A stretch of DNA of 64,000 nucleotides from NCBI GenBank assembly GCA_963665395.2, contig OY762251.1, positions 4,340,001-4,404,000 of the forward strand. The letters are read 5' to 3'. Position 1 is the stretch's first letter, and each line of letters starts with the position of its first letter. Below, piece after piece: positions 26,406-34,800 of the stretch. The DNA comes from Bin87 sp963665395 (GTDB lineage Bacteria; Chloroflexota; Dehalococcoidia; Lucifugimonadales; UBA3495). The position numbers and the translations under genes were made by a program. The notes beneath the pieces are model-generated. The model worked only from the letters and a program-made list of their open reading frames with translations. It had not been told where the DNA came from and did no database searches.

Positions 26406-27509
26406 ATGAAAGCTTCATATTTCGGGTGCATGGGTTACGCGGAGCGGGACCGGTTTCCAGAGGGCTGGCCGGTTCCTCCGTCTTTCCACGATCCCGAGGT
26501 TTCCATGCGCTCTTACGCCGAAGGCATGGCAGAGTGCGAGCTGGCCGAAGATCTGGGCTTTGACTGGATAAGTCTTTCCGAGCATCATTACTCCGGCAAC
26601 CGGACGACGCCCAATCCGGCGGTGATGGCCGCCGCCGTGGCGGAACGGTGCAAACGGGCGCGGATCGCCCTGCTGGGACAGCTGCTGCCCCTGAACAACC
26701 CCATCCGCGCCGCCGAAGAGATCGGGATGCTGGACAACCTTACCGGCGGCCGGCTGGTGGCGGCCTTTATGCGGGGCACCCCCAGCGAGGATCAGGTGTA
26801 CGACCTAAACCCGGCCGAGGGGAGAGGCCGGCTCATGGAAGCCATGGACCTGGCGCTCAAAGCCCTGACCGAACCCGAGCCGTTCTCGTGGGAGGGCCGG
26901 TTCTACCAGTACCGTACCGTGTCGGTTTGGCCCTGGCCGGTGCAACGGCCCCTGCCGCCCATCCTGGTGGCGACCCGGAGCGACGACGGCGTGAAGTACG
27001 CCGCGGCGAAAGGGCTGGGCCTGGGAGTATCCTACGACCACCCCGACGACATGGCCGGGGTGGTGAGGAAGTACCGAGAATGGCAAAAGGATGCCGGCCG
27101 GGAGCCGGAGGAGGACCAGATCGTCTATCGGGGCGGCATCTGCCTGGCCGAGACCGACGAGCAGGCGGAGGCCCTGCGGGACCGGGTTCATGCCGCCGGC
27201 GGGGGACGGGGCCTGAACATCGGTCGCTCGCTGGCGCAGGCGGTGCAAGCGGCGCGGGCCGGCCGGCAAACCGCGGTGGCGGCAACGACGGCGCCACCAC
27301 CCGGCGCGGGCACCGGCGGGCCGCGAACCCAGCTGAACTTCGTGGGCAGCCCGGACACGGTGGTCGAACAACTGCGGGCGTATCACGACAAATGCGGCGT
27401 CGGCGTGGTGGACCTGGCCTTCCAGCAGCCGGGGCTTACGCATGGGGACGTGATGGGCGAGATCGAACTGTTCGGTCGGGAGGTGCTGCCGAGAATGCGG
27501 GAGTTTTGA
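26406..27509 (+). CDS. LLM class flavin-dependent oxidoreductase (bacterial luciferase-like)
   Basis: The 367-residue product has the TIM-barrel monooxygenase signature: AEDLGFDWISLSEHHYSGN (EHH motif near 60), ALLGQLLPLNNPIRAAEEIGMLDNLTGGRL, and FVGSPDTVVEQL near the C-terminus. These enzymes use reduced flavin (FMNH2 or F420) to oxidise substrates with O2 or transfer hydride. Residues about 265-300 form an Ala/Gly/Pro-rich insertion not typical for the core. It is one of three family members in the window (see 55427 and 63924). Substrate unknown. Confidence 0.88.
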   Translation: MKASYFGCMGYAERDRFPEGWPVPPSFHDPEVSMRSYAEGMAECELAEDLGFDWISLSEHHYSGNRTTPNPAVMAAAVAERCKRARIALLGQLLPLNNPIRAAEEIGMLDNLTGGRLVAAFMRGTPSEDQVYDLNPAEGRGRLMEAMDLALKALTEPEPFSWEGRFYQYRTVSVWPWPVQRPLPPILVATRSDDGVKYAAAKGLGLGVSYDHPDDMAGVVRKYREWQKDAGREPEEDQIVYRGGICLAETDEQAEALRDRVHAAGGGRGLNIGRSLAQAVQAARAGRQTAVAATTAPPPGAGTGGPRTQLNFVGSPDTVVEQLRAYHDKCGVGVVDLAFQQPGLTHGDVMGEIELFGREVLPRMREF

Positions 27510-27515
27510 GGGGAT

Positions 27516-27626
27516 GTCAGAAGCAGGATTTTCAGGATTTCACGGATTGGCGGGATTGGAGACATGCCCGGGCGAGGAACGCTTCATCCGGTTCATCGCA
27601 TCAATCCAGTAAATACTGCTTCTGAC
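27516..27626. repeat. Long inverted repeat, GTCAGAAGCAGGATT family, complete copy 1
   Basis: The left arm GTCAGAAGCAGGATTTTCAG and following sequence pairs imperfectly with the right arm ending CAGTAAATACTGCTTCTGAC. It begins 7 bases after the stop of the LLM gene, so the hairpin could also act as transcript end or stability element. Same family as 10115, 31339, 53570-54120 and 57752-58016. Confidence 0.75.
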
Positions 27627-27683
27627 GATTTTCGTTTGTTACAATGCAGGCGCGATTTCTATTACTCACAGGAGGCTAGCAGT

Positions 27684-28346
27684 ATGCCAGTCCATCATCA
27701 GGCGCAGGGGGCGGGGGACGTAACCGTCCACAAGATTGAGAATATGGGTTCCCTGGGCAACAACGGGTACATCGTCATCTGCCCGGAGACCAACCAGGCG
27801 GTGTGTATCGACACGCCGGACGAGCCGGAGAAGATGATAAACGAAGTGCGGGAGGCCGGCGTTGACGTTCAAGCCATTTTGGTGACTCACGGACACGGCG
27901 ATCACCTGGCCGGCTATACCGAGATAACCGGAACCATCGGCGCGCCGGCGGCCATCGGTTCGGACGACTCTCACCTGCCGCCCAGCCCACCGCAGCGTGA
28001 GCTCAACGACGGCGACACCGTAACCTTCGGCAACCGAACCATTCAGTGTATCCACACTCCGGGCCACACTGACGGCTCCACCTGTTTCCTGGTGGGCAGC
28101 TTCCTGTTTTCCGGCGACACCCTGTTCCCCGGCGGGCCGGGGCGCTCGCGCAGCCCCGAGGCCTTGCAGCAGGAGCTGAACAGCATCAGCGCCAAACTGC
28201 TGACGCTGCCCGAGGACACCTACGTGTACCCCGGCCACGGCCCCGACAACACCACCATCGGCGAGGCGCTGCGGCGGTACAACGTGTTCATGTCCAAGGA
28301 CCACCCGGCCGACCTGCAAGGCGACGTGGACTGGCTGAATACCTAA
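27684..28346 (+). CDS. MBL-fold metallo-hydrolase (glyoxalase II-like)
   Basis: ATG 27684 has GGAGG 8 bases upstream. The 220-residue product carries the metallo-beta-lactamase metal motif H-x-H-x-D-H at 69-74 (THGHGDHLAG), a further His in HTPGHTDGS (PGHT block), Asp in FSGDTLF, and His in YPGHGPDNT. The short size and the PGHTDGS / YPGHGP blocks fit the glyoxalase II-like hydrolase branch that cleaves thioesters or similar bonds. Stands alone between repeats. Confidence 0.9.
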   Translation: MPVHHQAQGAGDVTVHKIENMGSLGNNGYIVICPETNQAVCIDTPDEPEKMINEVREAGVDVQAILVTHGHGDHLAGYTEITGTIGAPAAIGSDDSHLPPSPPQRELNDGDTVTFGNRTIQCIHTPGHTDGSTCFLVGSFLFSGDTLFPGGPGRSRSPEALQQELNSISAKLLTLPEDTYVYPGHGPDNTTIGEALRRYNVFMSKDHPADLQGDVDWLNT

Positions 28347-28355
28347 ACCAACTTG

Positions 28356-28429
28356 GGGCAACCACGAGGGTCCAGGGCGACCACAAGGGTCGCCCCCACG
28401 CCGGTCTAATCGTGGGGGCAACCCTCGTG
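28356..28429. repeat. Nested inverted repeat between genes
   Basis: An inner perfect stem GCCCCCACG (28392-28400) / CGTGGGGGC (28411-28419) lies within outer arms GGGCAACCACGAGGGT and AACCCTCGTG. It sits between the MBL gene and the M16 peptidase; it could terminate or protect the upstream transcript, but no T-run follows. Confidence 0.6.
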
Positions 28430-28464
28430 ATTTCCCAATGGTGGCCCATCATCAGGATTTGCTA

Positions 28465-29730
28465 ATGTACCAACGGACGGTATTGGAGAATGGGCTGCGG
28501 GTGTTGACGGCGGAGATGCCGTACACCCGCAGCGTGTCCATGTTTGTCGCCGTGGGAGCCGGCTCGCGGTATGAGCCGGACGAACTGGCCGGCCTGTCTC
28601 ACTTCCTGGAGCACCTGCCCTTCAAGGGGACGCGGAACTGGCCGACCGCCCTGGCAATCTCGGAAGCGGTGGAGGGCGTGGGCGGCATGATGAACGCCGC
28701 GACGGACCGGGAGATGACGTCCTTCTGGTGCAAAGTCGCCAGCGTCTATGCGGACCGGGCGTTGCCGGTTATCTTCGACCTGATCCGTCACCCGCTGCTG
28801 GACCCGGCGGAAATGGAGAAGGAGCGGGAGGTCATCCTGGACGAACTGCGAATGACCAACGACTACCCGGCCCAGGTGTGCGACCTGCTCATCGACCGCG
28901 CCTTGTGGCCGCAACAGGCCATGGGCCGTGACGTAGGCGGGACGGCGGAGTCCGTCACTGCCATCGGTCTCGAAGACGTGAGCCGCTACATGGAACGGCA
29001 GTACCGGCCCAACAACACCGTCATCGGTATCGCCGGCGCGATCAGCCACGACGACGCGGTGCGCCTGGTCGCTACCGCTATCGAGGACTGGCAGCCGGCC
29101 GACCCTCTGCCCTGGGAACCGTTTTCCGCTCCGTCCAGCGACGCTCCGTCCGTCCTGCTGGAGCATCGCGTAACCGAGGACACCAGCATCTGCATGGGAC
29201 TTCCCGGTTTCGCCCTGGCCGACGCCGACCGTTACGCCGCCACCGTGCTCAACGGCGTGCTGGGCGATGGGATGAGCAGCCGACTGTTTCAGAACCTGCG
29301 GGAGAACCGGGGTTTGACTTACGACTGCCACAGTTCCCTGAGCAGCTACCGTGACTGCGGCGCGTTGGTGGTGTCCTGCGCCACCGAGCCGAGCCGAGCG
29401 GCGGAAGCGATAGCAGCGACGCGGGAGGAACTGGCGGCCCTGCTGCATCCGGCGCCGGCGTCAGAAGTCCACAAGGCCCGCGAATACATCAAAGGCCGGC
29501 TATTGATGCGGATGGAAGACTCCCGCGCGGTGGCGTCCTGGCTGGCGTCCCAAGAGTTGCTGATGGAGGAGATCACCACGCCGGACGAGACCGCCGTGCG
29601 GATTGACAAGGTGACGCCGGAGGATCTGCTGCGAGCGGCGGAAAGGCTGGTGGGCAAGCCGGAACTGCGGCTGGCGATAGTGGGGCCTCATGATGGCCCG
29701 GCCGAGTTTGCGGCAGCGCTGGCCGGGTGA
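28465..29730 (+). CDS. M16 family zinc metallopeptidase (processing peptidase-like)
   Basis: I use ATG 28465, preceded by AGGA, giving MYQRTVLENGLRVLTAEM, the standard M16 start. The inverted zinc motif H-x-x-E-H is at 46-50 (HFLEH), with the distal Glu in the block around ADRALPVIFDLIRHPLLDP. Two-domain M16B layout: RPNNTVIGIAGAIS, LVLEHR-like region, and GDGMSSRLFQNLRENRGLTYDCHSS near residues 270-300. The 421-residue length is normal for the bacterial single-chain M16B type, which degrades or processes peptides. Confidence 0.93.
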   Translation: MYQRTVLENGLRVLTAEMPYTRSVSMFVAVGAGSRYEPDELAGLSHFLEHLPFKGTRNWPTALAISEAVEGVGGMMNAATDREMTSFWCKVASVYADRALPVIFDLIRHPLLDPAEMEKEREVILDELRMTNDYPAQVCDLLIDRALWPQQAMGRDVGGTAESVTAIGLEDVSRYMERQYRPNNTVIGIAGAISHDDAVRLVATAIEDWQPADPLPWEPFSAPSSDAPSVLLEHRVTEDTSICMGLPGFALADADRYAATVLNGVLGDGMSSRLFQNLRENRGLTYDCHSSLSSYRDCGALVVSCATEPSRAAEAIAATREELAALLHPAPASEVHKAREYIKGRLLMRMEDSRAVASWLASQELLMEEITTPDETAVRIDKVTPEDLLRAAERLVGKPELRLAIVGPHDGPAEFAAALAG

Positions 29731-29801
29731 ACAACGGATAGTTCAGGAATGGTGGTACGATTGAACCAGGCCAAAGATGTCAAGCTGGCTCGCAACCTCA
29801 C

Positions 29802-29936
29802 GCGTACCCACTTTGTCATTGCGAGGAGCGTAGTCCGCCTCCGGCGGATGGCAATCTCGACGGGTGAGCGATGTTTGCTCCGGCGACGAGATTGCCACGC
29901 TGCGCTCGCAATGACAGTTTGCGAAAGTGGGTACGC
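29802..29936. repeat. 135-bp palindromic repeat (complete copy)
   Basis: Outer perfect 13-bp inverted repeat GCGTACCCACTTT (29802-29814) / AAAGTGGGTACGC (29924-29936); inner arms GTCATTGCGAGGAGCG and CGCTCGCAATGAC; a TCCGCC/GGCGGA mini-hairpin in the left half. No open reading frame of its own, so it resembles a MITE-like or REP-like element. Three nearly identical copies lie at 53644-53779, 53895-54030 and 54146-54281. The gap 29731-30165 holds no gene apart from this. Confidence 0.85.
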
Positions 29937-30165
29937 ATGAGGGCTCGCAACGGCGCTGCTGAAAATCGGCAAGTGGCTGGTAAATCCGCCCGGTTGGCAG
30001 TACCGCCACTTTTGGATTTCGCCATTCGGGGTATCGGCAACGACTTTCACCTGGTCAGACCAATGGACGATTTGGCCGGATTGGAGCAAAGTTGCCGACA
30101 TGGCCGGCTTGGGCGTCATTTCTTATGGCGTCATCGCCGTCGCGACGGAAGGAGGTCTCATCGGT

Positions 30166-30441
30166 ATGTGGTACGCATTGTCAAAAATTGGCAGGGACCT
30201 TGAAGAACGCAGAAGGCGGCGACAAGAGGAGGCGGCCGGACATTTCGTAGCGGCGATACAAGCGGTCGAGCGCGTACCGGAACGAGCGCGCATCGTACAG
30301 TCAATCATTCAAGCGGCGGAGGATAACGGCGTGCCAAGGGATACCCTGACCGCGGTGGCGCAAGAAGCCGGCGTCGCCTTGCCGGGGGCGCGGAGCAACA
30401 GGCGACGCCGCCGGCGAACTTTGCCGACGCCCACCAACTGA
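30166..30441 (+). CDS. Small helical hypothetical protein
   Basis: ATG 30166 is chosen because AAGGAGGT (30149-30156) is ideally placed before it; an earlier ATG at 30100 in the same frame has no ribosome site. The 91-residue product starts with a short hydrophobic MWYALSKIG, then a charged Arg/Glu helix (RDLEERRRRRQEEAAGHFVA), a second helix (RARIVQSIIQAAEDNGV), and a basic tail with RRRRRR. No family recognised. It may be a membrane-attached or nucleic-acid-associated small protein; it is 28 bases before the HpcH/HpaI gene. Confidence 0.6.
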   Translation: MWYALSKIGRDLEERRRRRQEEAAGHFVAAIQAVERVPERARIVQSIIQAAEDNGVPRDTLTAVAQEAGVALPGARSNRRRRRRTLPTPTN

Positions 30442-30469
30442 ACGGCTTTCAAAAGGAGGAGGCACAACC

Positions 30470-31330
30470 ATGGCCACCACACGCTACAGCAAGGTCATCC
30501 AGCTTTTGGAAGAAGGCAAGCCAGTGTTCGGCACCGGGCTGATCTGGAACGGCAACTTGGACGAAATGATGTATTTCGCTGACTCCGACTACGACATGGT
30601 GATGATCGAGATGGAGCACGAGGGATTGTCTTTCAACAACCTCCGCACGTCGCTCCAGTTCCTGCTCAACCGCAAGCGCGTGGCGGACGGCGGCAACCTG
30701 ATGGCCGATCCCACGCCCGTGGTGCGCATCCCGCCCAATACCCGGGAGCAGAACCAGTGGGTCATCAAGCAGGCGTTGGACACCGGAGTGTACGGCCTGA
30801 TCCTCCCGCATCTTGACACGGTGGAAGGAGCGATGTCGGCGGTGCAGGCGGCGCGGTATCCACAGGTTCCCGGAGTTGCCGATTTTGAACCCCATGGAGA
30901 GCGCGGATGGTGGCAGCGCATCGCGCCGCGCTACTGGGGCTTGTCCGCGTCTGAATATTACGACGCCGCCGACCTGTGGCCGCTGGACCCCGATGGCAAC
31001 CTGCTGCTGATGGGCATCGTGGAGGAGCCCACCGGCGTAGCCAACCTGCCGGACATCCTGCGCCAGGTCAAGGGCATCGGCGCCGTCTGGGCCGGCCCGG
31101 GCGATATGTCGGTGGCGCTGGGCCACCGGGGCAATGCGAACCATCCCGAGGTGCAGGAGATGCTGCTGCGAATCCTGGGGATCTGCAAGGATGCCGGCGT
31201 ACCCTGCGCGGTGGGCTGCACCGCCGCGGAAGTGCCCATGCGACTGGAACAGGGGTTCAGCATCCTGATCACGGCGCCGACGCGGACAGCCGGGGGTTTA
31301 GAGGAAGGGCGGCGGATAGCCGGACGCTAG
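30470..31330 (+). CDS. HpcH/HpaI aldolase/citrate lyase family protein
   Basis: Strong AAGGAGG 10 bases upstream of the ATG. The 286-residue product has YDMVMIEMEHEGLSF (barrel strand with metal-side residues), VVRIPPNTREQNQWVIKQALDTGVYGLILPHLDT (the Arg and the PHLDT block typical of HpaI class II pyruvate aldolases) and AVWAGPGDMSVALGHRG. Such enzymes split or form 4-hydroxy-2-keto acids using a divalent metal. Substrate unknown; together with the RraA-like gene at 1616 it makes a second aldolase in the window. Confidence 0.9.
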   Translation: MATTRYSKVIQLLEEGKPVFGTGLIWNGNLDEMMYFADSDYDMVMIEMEHEGLSFNNLRTSLQFLLNRKRVADGGNLMADPTPVVRIPPNTREQNQWVIKQALDTGVYGLILPHLDTVEGAMSAVQAARYPQVPGVADFEPHGERGWWQRIAPRYWGLSASEYYDAADLWPLDPDGNLLLMGIVEEPTGVANLPDILRQVKGIGAVWAGPGDMSVALGHRGNANHPEVQEMLLRILGICKDAGVPCAVGCTAAEVPMRLEQGFSILITAPTRTAGGLEEGRRIAGR

Positions 31331-31338
31331 TCAATTTC

Positions 31339-31447
31339 GTCAGAAGCAGAATTTTCGGGATTATGTGGATAATCAGGATTGGTGACATCGCCGATAGAAG
31401 ACTCTAATCCTGATAATCCGTTCAATCCAGAAAATCCTGCTTCTGAC
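31339..31447. repeat. Long inverted repeat, GTCAGAAGCAGGATT family, complete copy 2
   Basis: Left arm starts GTCAGAAGCAGAATTTTCGG; right arm ends CAGAAAATCCTGCTTCTGAC. About 45 bases on each side pair with some mismatches. It sits between convergent genes, 9 bases after the aldolase stop and 3 bases before the Uma2 stop, a position typical of a bidirectional transcript end. Confidence 0.8.
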
Positions 31448-31449
31448 AA

Positions 31450-32124
31450 TCACGCCAAGTCAAAAATGTACTGGCGAACTCCGAAAGAGAAGCCGGGCAG
31501 CACGTCCTCGCCGTCCAGCGTTTCCGGGTCGTCCAGTATCTGCGGCTCGGGCTGGCCGACGCGGTAGATATGGACCCGACGCTGGCGCGGGTCAATGAGC
31601 CAGCCGAGACGGGCGCCACCGTCCATCCAGAGCTGCATCTTGCGCTGCAATGGGGCCAGGTTGTCGCTGATGGAACGGATTTCCACCACAAAGTCGGGCG
31701 CGCCGGGGAAGACGGTTTCGCGCTCTCGCTCAGTTAGGGCGTCGTATCGTTCTTGGGTAATCCACGCAGCGTCGGGGCCGCGGAGGGCGCCGGAGGACAG
31801 GCGGAACCGGCTGGTCTGGGACAGGTTAACGCCGCCATTGTCGCGTCGCCAGATTCCCAACTCAACAGCCATCTCTGTTTCGTGACGGTTTCCTCTCAAT
31901 CCAACCATAGGCAGTATCACCAACTCCCCGGCCTCGTTGATCTCCATCTCGTAGTCATCGTTATCCACGCAGAAGTCGATGAACCGGGCCGGGAAATCGG
32001 CGGCCCGGAAATCGATGCCCAGCGCGGCGAGGCGCAAGCGGATGGCGCCGGGAGGCTCGGCTCTGCCATCGTCGCCGGCCGTTGGAAAGGCGGTTGCAGC
32101 CGGCTCTTTAGGTATGGTAGTCAT
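31450..32124 (-). CDS. Uma2 family endonuclease-like protein (DUF820)
   Basis: The 224-residue product has the PD-(D/E)xK core of the Uma2/DUF820 family: YEMEINEAGELVILPMVGLRGNRHETEMAVELG, GPDAAWI and PDFVVEIRS, the last with the catalytic-like D-x(n)-E-x-R. The C-terminus, GWLIDPRQRRVHIYRVGQPE, is the usual family end. Function in most bacteria is unknown; the family is expanded in cyanobacteria and Chloroflexota. Its stop lies just past the repeat 31339-31447. Confidence 0.85.
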   Translation of the reverse strand: MTTIPKEPAATAFPTAGDDGRAEPPGAIRLRLAALGIDFRAADFPARFIDFCVDNDDYEMEINEAGELVILPMVGLRGNRHETEMAVELGIWRRDNGGVNLSQTSRFRLSSGALRGPDAAWITQERYDALTERERETVFPGAPDFVVEIRSISDNLAPLQRKMQLWMDGGARLGWLIDPRQRRVHIYRVGQPEPQILDDPETLDGEDVLPGFSFGVRQYIFDLA

Positions 32125-32153
32125 GGCGCTGGTACGGGAGCCTAACCGCCCGG

Positions 32154-33092
32154 CTACGGCGTGGTGGGGCCAGCCAGGTAGTTGAACAGGGGAGCGTCTG
32201 AGCCAATGATGATGGTGTCCTGCTGCCGTATGATGCGCTGGTAGGATTCCAGGCTGCGCAAAAAGGCGAAGAGCTCCGGATCCCGGTTCAAGGCTTCGGC
32301 GAGGATACTGATCGCCTCGGCTTCACCTTCACCGCGAATGCGGTTGGATTCCTCTTCGGCGCCGGCCAGGATTACGTCGCGCTCGCGGTCGGTATCGGCG
32401 CGGATCTTGCGGTCCTCCTCTTCACCCTGGGCGCGGAAACGGGCGGCGATGCGGTTACGTTCGGCGCGCATCCTAGTGAAGATGGACTGAGTGACGGCTT
32501 CGGGGAAGTCGGCGCGCTTGATGCGAACGTCGATCATGTTAATGCCGAAGTTGTCACGCTGGGTATTGTCACGGACTTCCCGGAGCACCTCGTCAAGGAT
32601 TTCCGTTCGGGTTTCCTGTCCTTCAACCAGGGGCAATCCTTCCGCGTCGAATACGGGGGCGCCGGTTTCGTCAACCTGTGGTCTGGCGCCGATGATGTCG
32701 GTGCGGTCGCGCAAGGCTACCCGGTCGCGCAGTGTGGAGGTGACGATGTCGCCGAGGCGGCTGCGGGCGTTGCTCTCGGTTTGCAGGGTCTTGCGGAACT
32801 GCACCGGATCGGTGATTCGGTAGCGGGCGTAGATGTCGATCACCAGGTTTTCCTTGTCCTGGTCGGGCATTGACACCGGCGGGGCGTCAATGCGGAGAAT
32901 ACGCTTGTCCAACCGGACCACGGTGTCCACGAAGGGAGCCTTGAGATTGAGGCCGGGGTCAGTGCGGGTACCCACCACTTCACCGAAGCGGAGGATGATG
33001 ACCTGTTCGGTTTCGTCAACCACGTAGAGGGCCTGACGCAGCAGCACCAGGGCGACGATGATGACGATGGCAGCGATTATGAGGTTGCGCAT
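32154..33092 (-). CDS. hflC: Protease modulator HflC
   Basis: The 312-residue product has an N-terminal membrane anchor (about 4-20) and an SPFH/band 7 domain: VVDETEQVIILRFGEVVGT, GLNLKAPFVDTVVRLDKRIL, then a coiled segment with SIFTRMRAERNRIAARFRAQGEEEDRKIRA and RGEGEAEAISILAEA. HflC pairs with HflK in a membrane ring that encloses and modulates FtsH. The stop of hflK lies 48 bases upstream, so the two genes form an operon. A long acidic insertion (about 135-160) lies within the band 7 domain. Confidence 0.95.
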   Translation of the reverse strand: MRNLIIAAIVIIVALVLLRQALYVVDETEQVIILRFGEVVGTRTDPGLNLKAPFVDTVVRLDKRILRIDAPPVSMPDQDKENLVIDIYARYRITDPVQFRKTLQTESNARSRLGDIVTSTLRDRVALRDRTDIIGARPQVDETGAPVFDAEGLPLVEGQETRTEILDEVLREVRDNTQRDNFGINMIDVRIKRADFPEAVTQSIFTRMRAERNRIAARFRAQGEEEDRKIRADTDRERDVILAGAEEESNRIRGEGEAEAISILAEALNRDPELFAFLRSLESYQRIIRQQDTIIIGSDAPLFNYLAGPTTP

Positions 33093-33140
33093 TGCGGGGT
33101 TCTCCGGGCGGGTGGGCGGTGAGCGAGAGCTACCTGCGGG

Positions 33141-34232
33141 TTACGGGTTGGGGCCGATGGGAGCAGGTATGACATTCCCGTTCTGTCCCAGAATGAGCAC
33201 CGGTTCGGTATCAGGGTCAACAATGATCTTGGAAACGCTAGGGAGGACGTTTTCCAGAGCTTCCAGGTAGAGGCGTTGTCGCGTCACCTCCGGGGAACTC
33301 TGGTACTCGTCGAGGACGGCTTCGAAGCGGAGGGCTTCACCGCTGGCGGTCTTGATACGGGCCTGCCGGAAGGCTTCCGCCTCCTGGACGATACGGGCCG
33401 CGTCACCGTTGGCGCGGGGAAGCACGTCCTCGCGGTAGGCCTGGGCCTGGTTGATGCGGGTCTCACGTTCCTGGCGTCCGCGCAGCACGTCGTCAAAAGC
33501 GTCGCGCACTTCTTCGGGCGCCTTGACGTCCTGGAGTTGGACCGAGATCACCTCAATGCCCGCCTGGTAGTCGTCCATAATGGACTGGAGCCGGGAGCGG
33601 GTGTCGGTTTCCACCGCCTCACGGCCTCGAACCAGCACATCATCAATGGAACGCTGGCCCACCACCAGACGAAGGGCGGCTTCGGCGCCGTCCTTGAGGG
33701 TGCGCCCGTCGGGACGGCCCTCGGGAACGCCGCGAATTTGCTCGCCCGGATCGTCCACGTTGAACAGGAAGTTGTTGAGGTTGCTGATGCGGTATTGAAC
33801 CACCATCTGGACGTCAACGATGTTGAGGTCGCCGGAAATCATCAGGGCTTCGTCAAGGAAGGGCGTGTTCACGGCGGCTTCGTTGGATCGGAAACCCAGC
33901 TCCATGCGGCGGGTTTCGGTGACGAGGACGACGTCCTTCCGGCCCACCGGGGAAGGCCACCACCAGTGCAGTCCTTCCTCGGCAACCGGGTTGCCTTGAA
34001 CGGCGCCAAAGAGGCGGAGAGCCGCATTTTCACCGGGGCTGATAGTGTACACCCCAGTGGCGGCCCAGATGATTATGAGCAAGGCAATTACGGCCAGGAC
34101 CAGGATGGCCAGGTTGCCGCCGCCGAAGCGGCCGCCAGACCCGCCAAATATGCCGCGCAGGCGGCCCAGCAGTTGCTCCAGATCGAATTCGGGCTGTCGG
34201 GGTGGCTGTTGCCCCCCGCCGGGTGTGAACAT
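33141..34232 (-). CDS. hflK: FtsH protease activity modulator HflK
   Basis: The 363-residue product has a Gly-rich N-terminal tail (about 1-45), one membrane helix (about 42-63, AILVLAVIALLIIIWAATGVY), and a band 7 domain with NAALRLFGAVQGNPVAEEGLHWWWPSPVG, then EETRRMELGFR and SIDDVLVRGRE; the C-terminal part has ANGDAARIVQEAEAFRQARI and YQSSPEVTRQRLYLEALENVL. It forms the other half of the HflKC ring. Clustered with hflC downstream and ftsH about 570 bases upstream in the same direction. Confidence 0.95.
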   Translation of the reverse strand: MFTPGGGQQPPRQPEFDLEQLLGRLRGIFGGSGGRFGGGNLAILVLAVIALLIIIWAATGVYTISPGENAALRLFGAVQGNPVAEEGLHWWWPSPVGRKDVVLVTETRRMELGFRSNEAAVNTPFLDEALMISGDLNIVDVQMVVQYRISNLNNFLFNVDDPGEQIRGVPEGRPDGRTLKDGAEAALRLVVGQRSIDDVLVRGREAVETDTRSRLQSIMDDYQAGIEVISVQLQDVKAPEEVRDAFDDVLRGRQERETRINQAQAYREDVLPRANGDAARIVQEAEAFRQARIKTASGEALRFEAVLDEYQSSPEVTRQRLYLEALENVLPSVSKIIVDPDTEPVLILGQNGNVIPAPIGPNP

Positions 34233-34347
34233 TGTCAGGTCCTTTTCGTGCGTGAATTATGAGCCGTTGCTAATGGCAGCCGTTTGCGCCGTTACGATTG
34301 TCGTGACAAGTATCGCTAGATTCGTAAACGCGCCGAATGCCCGCGAC

Positions 34348-34356
34348 AGTATAACA
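34348..34356 (-). promoter_or_regulatory. Possible extended -10 promoter of hflK
   Basis: TGTTATACT on the minus strand matches TGnTATAAT with one change. It lies about 115 bases before the hflK ATG. On the opposite strand a TATAAT at 34377-34382 could serve the small gene at 34444, giving a divergent arrangement. No good -35 boxes are seen. Confidence 0.35.
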
Positions 34357-34443
34357 CTAACGCTCGCAGGCTGGTTTATAATGACGACGCTACCGTTTTC
34401 AGCATATTTTACGGCAGATCCAAACCAGCGGGACGCGTGAACC

Positions 34444-34752
34444 ATGACCACACCCATACAGTTGCAGTCCGACCAACCGGGAAACCGAGCCCAACCTCAC
34501 GGGGTCACCGTCAAAACCGGTGAGGACATGGCGCGGGTGCAGGTAACCTGCCCCCACCAAAGTGGCTTGATATACGCCGTGCCCGGCGACCGCAGCTGGG
34601 TTTGCACCGACGAGTTGCGTCCGGCGCACGCTATGGCAGGGTTTTTCCGGGAGCTGATCGCGCTGAAGGACCCGCGCGTGGAAAACCTGATGCAGGAATG
34701 GGGGCTGTATTACCGCAGCCTGCCGCTGGACGGCGAAGGGGACAACACGTAG
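34444..34752 (+). CDS. Small conserved-looking protein between hflK and ftsH
   Basis: The 102-residue product has a Gln/Pro-rich start, then ARVQVTCPHQSGLIYAVPGDRSWVC (about 30-54; two cysteines and a histidine, not a classical zinc ribbon) and HAMAGFFRELIALKDPRVENLMQEWGLYYRSLP. It is on the strand opposite to hflK and ftsH and its stop is part of a palindrome (34749-34777). No family recognised. Because it sits inside the FtsH-HflKC cluster it might relate to that complex, but the opposite orientation argues against an operon link. Confidence 0.5.
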   Translation: MTTPIQLQSDQPGNRAQPHGVTVKTGEDMARVQVTCPHQSGLIYAVPGDRSWVCTDELRPAHAMAGFFRELIALKDPRVENLMQEWGLYYRSLPLDGEGDNT

Positions 34753-34777
34753 GGGCGGGCCTTGTGCCCGCCCCTAC
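34749..34777. repeat. GTAGGGGCGGGC/GCCCGCCCCTAC palindrome
   Basis: A perfect 12-bp stem with a 5-base loop. It contains the stop codon of the small gene (TAG 34750-34752) and lies 24 bases after the ftsH stop on the other strand, so it can act as a bidirectional transcript end. Relatives at 10195-10229 and 49120-49147. Confidence 0.75.
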
Positions 34778-34800
34778 AAATGCACAGCCGCTCTACGCCG

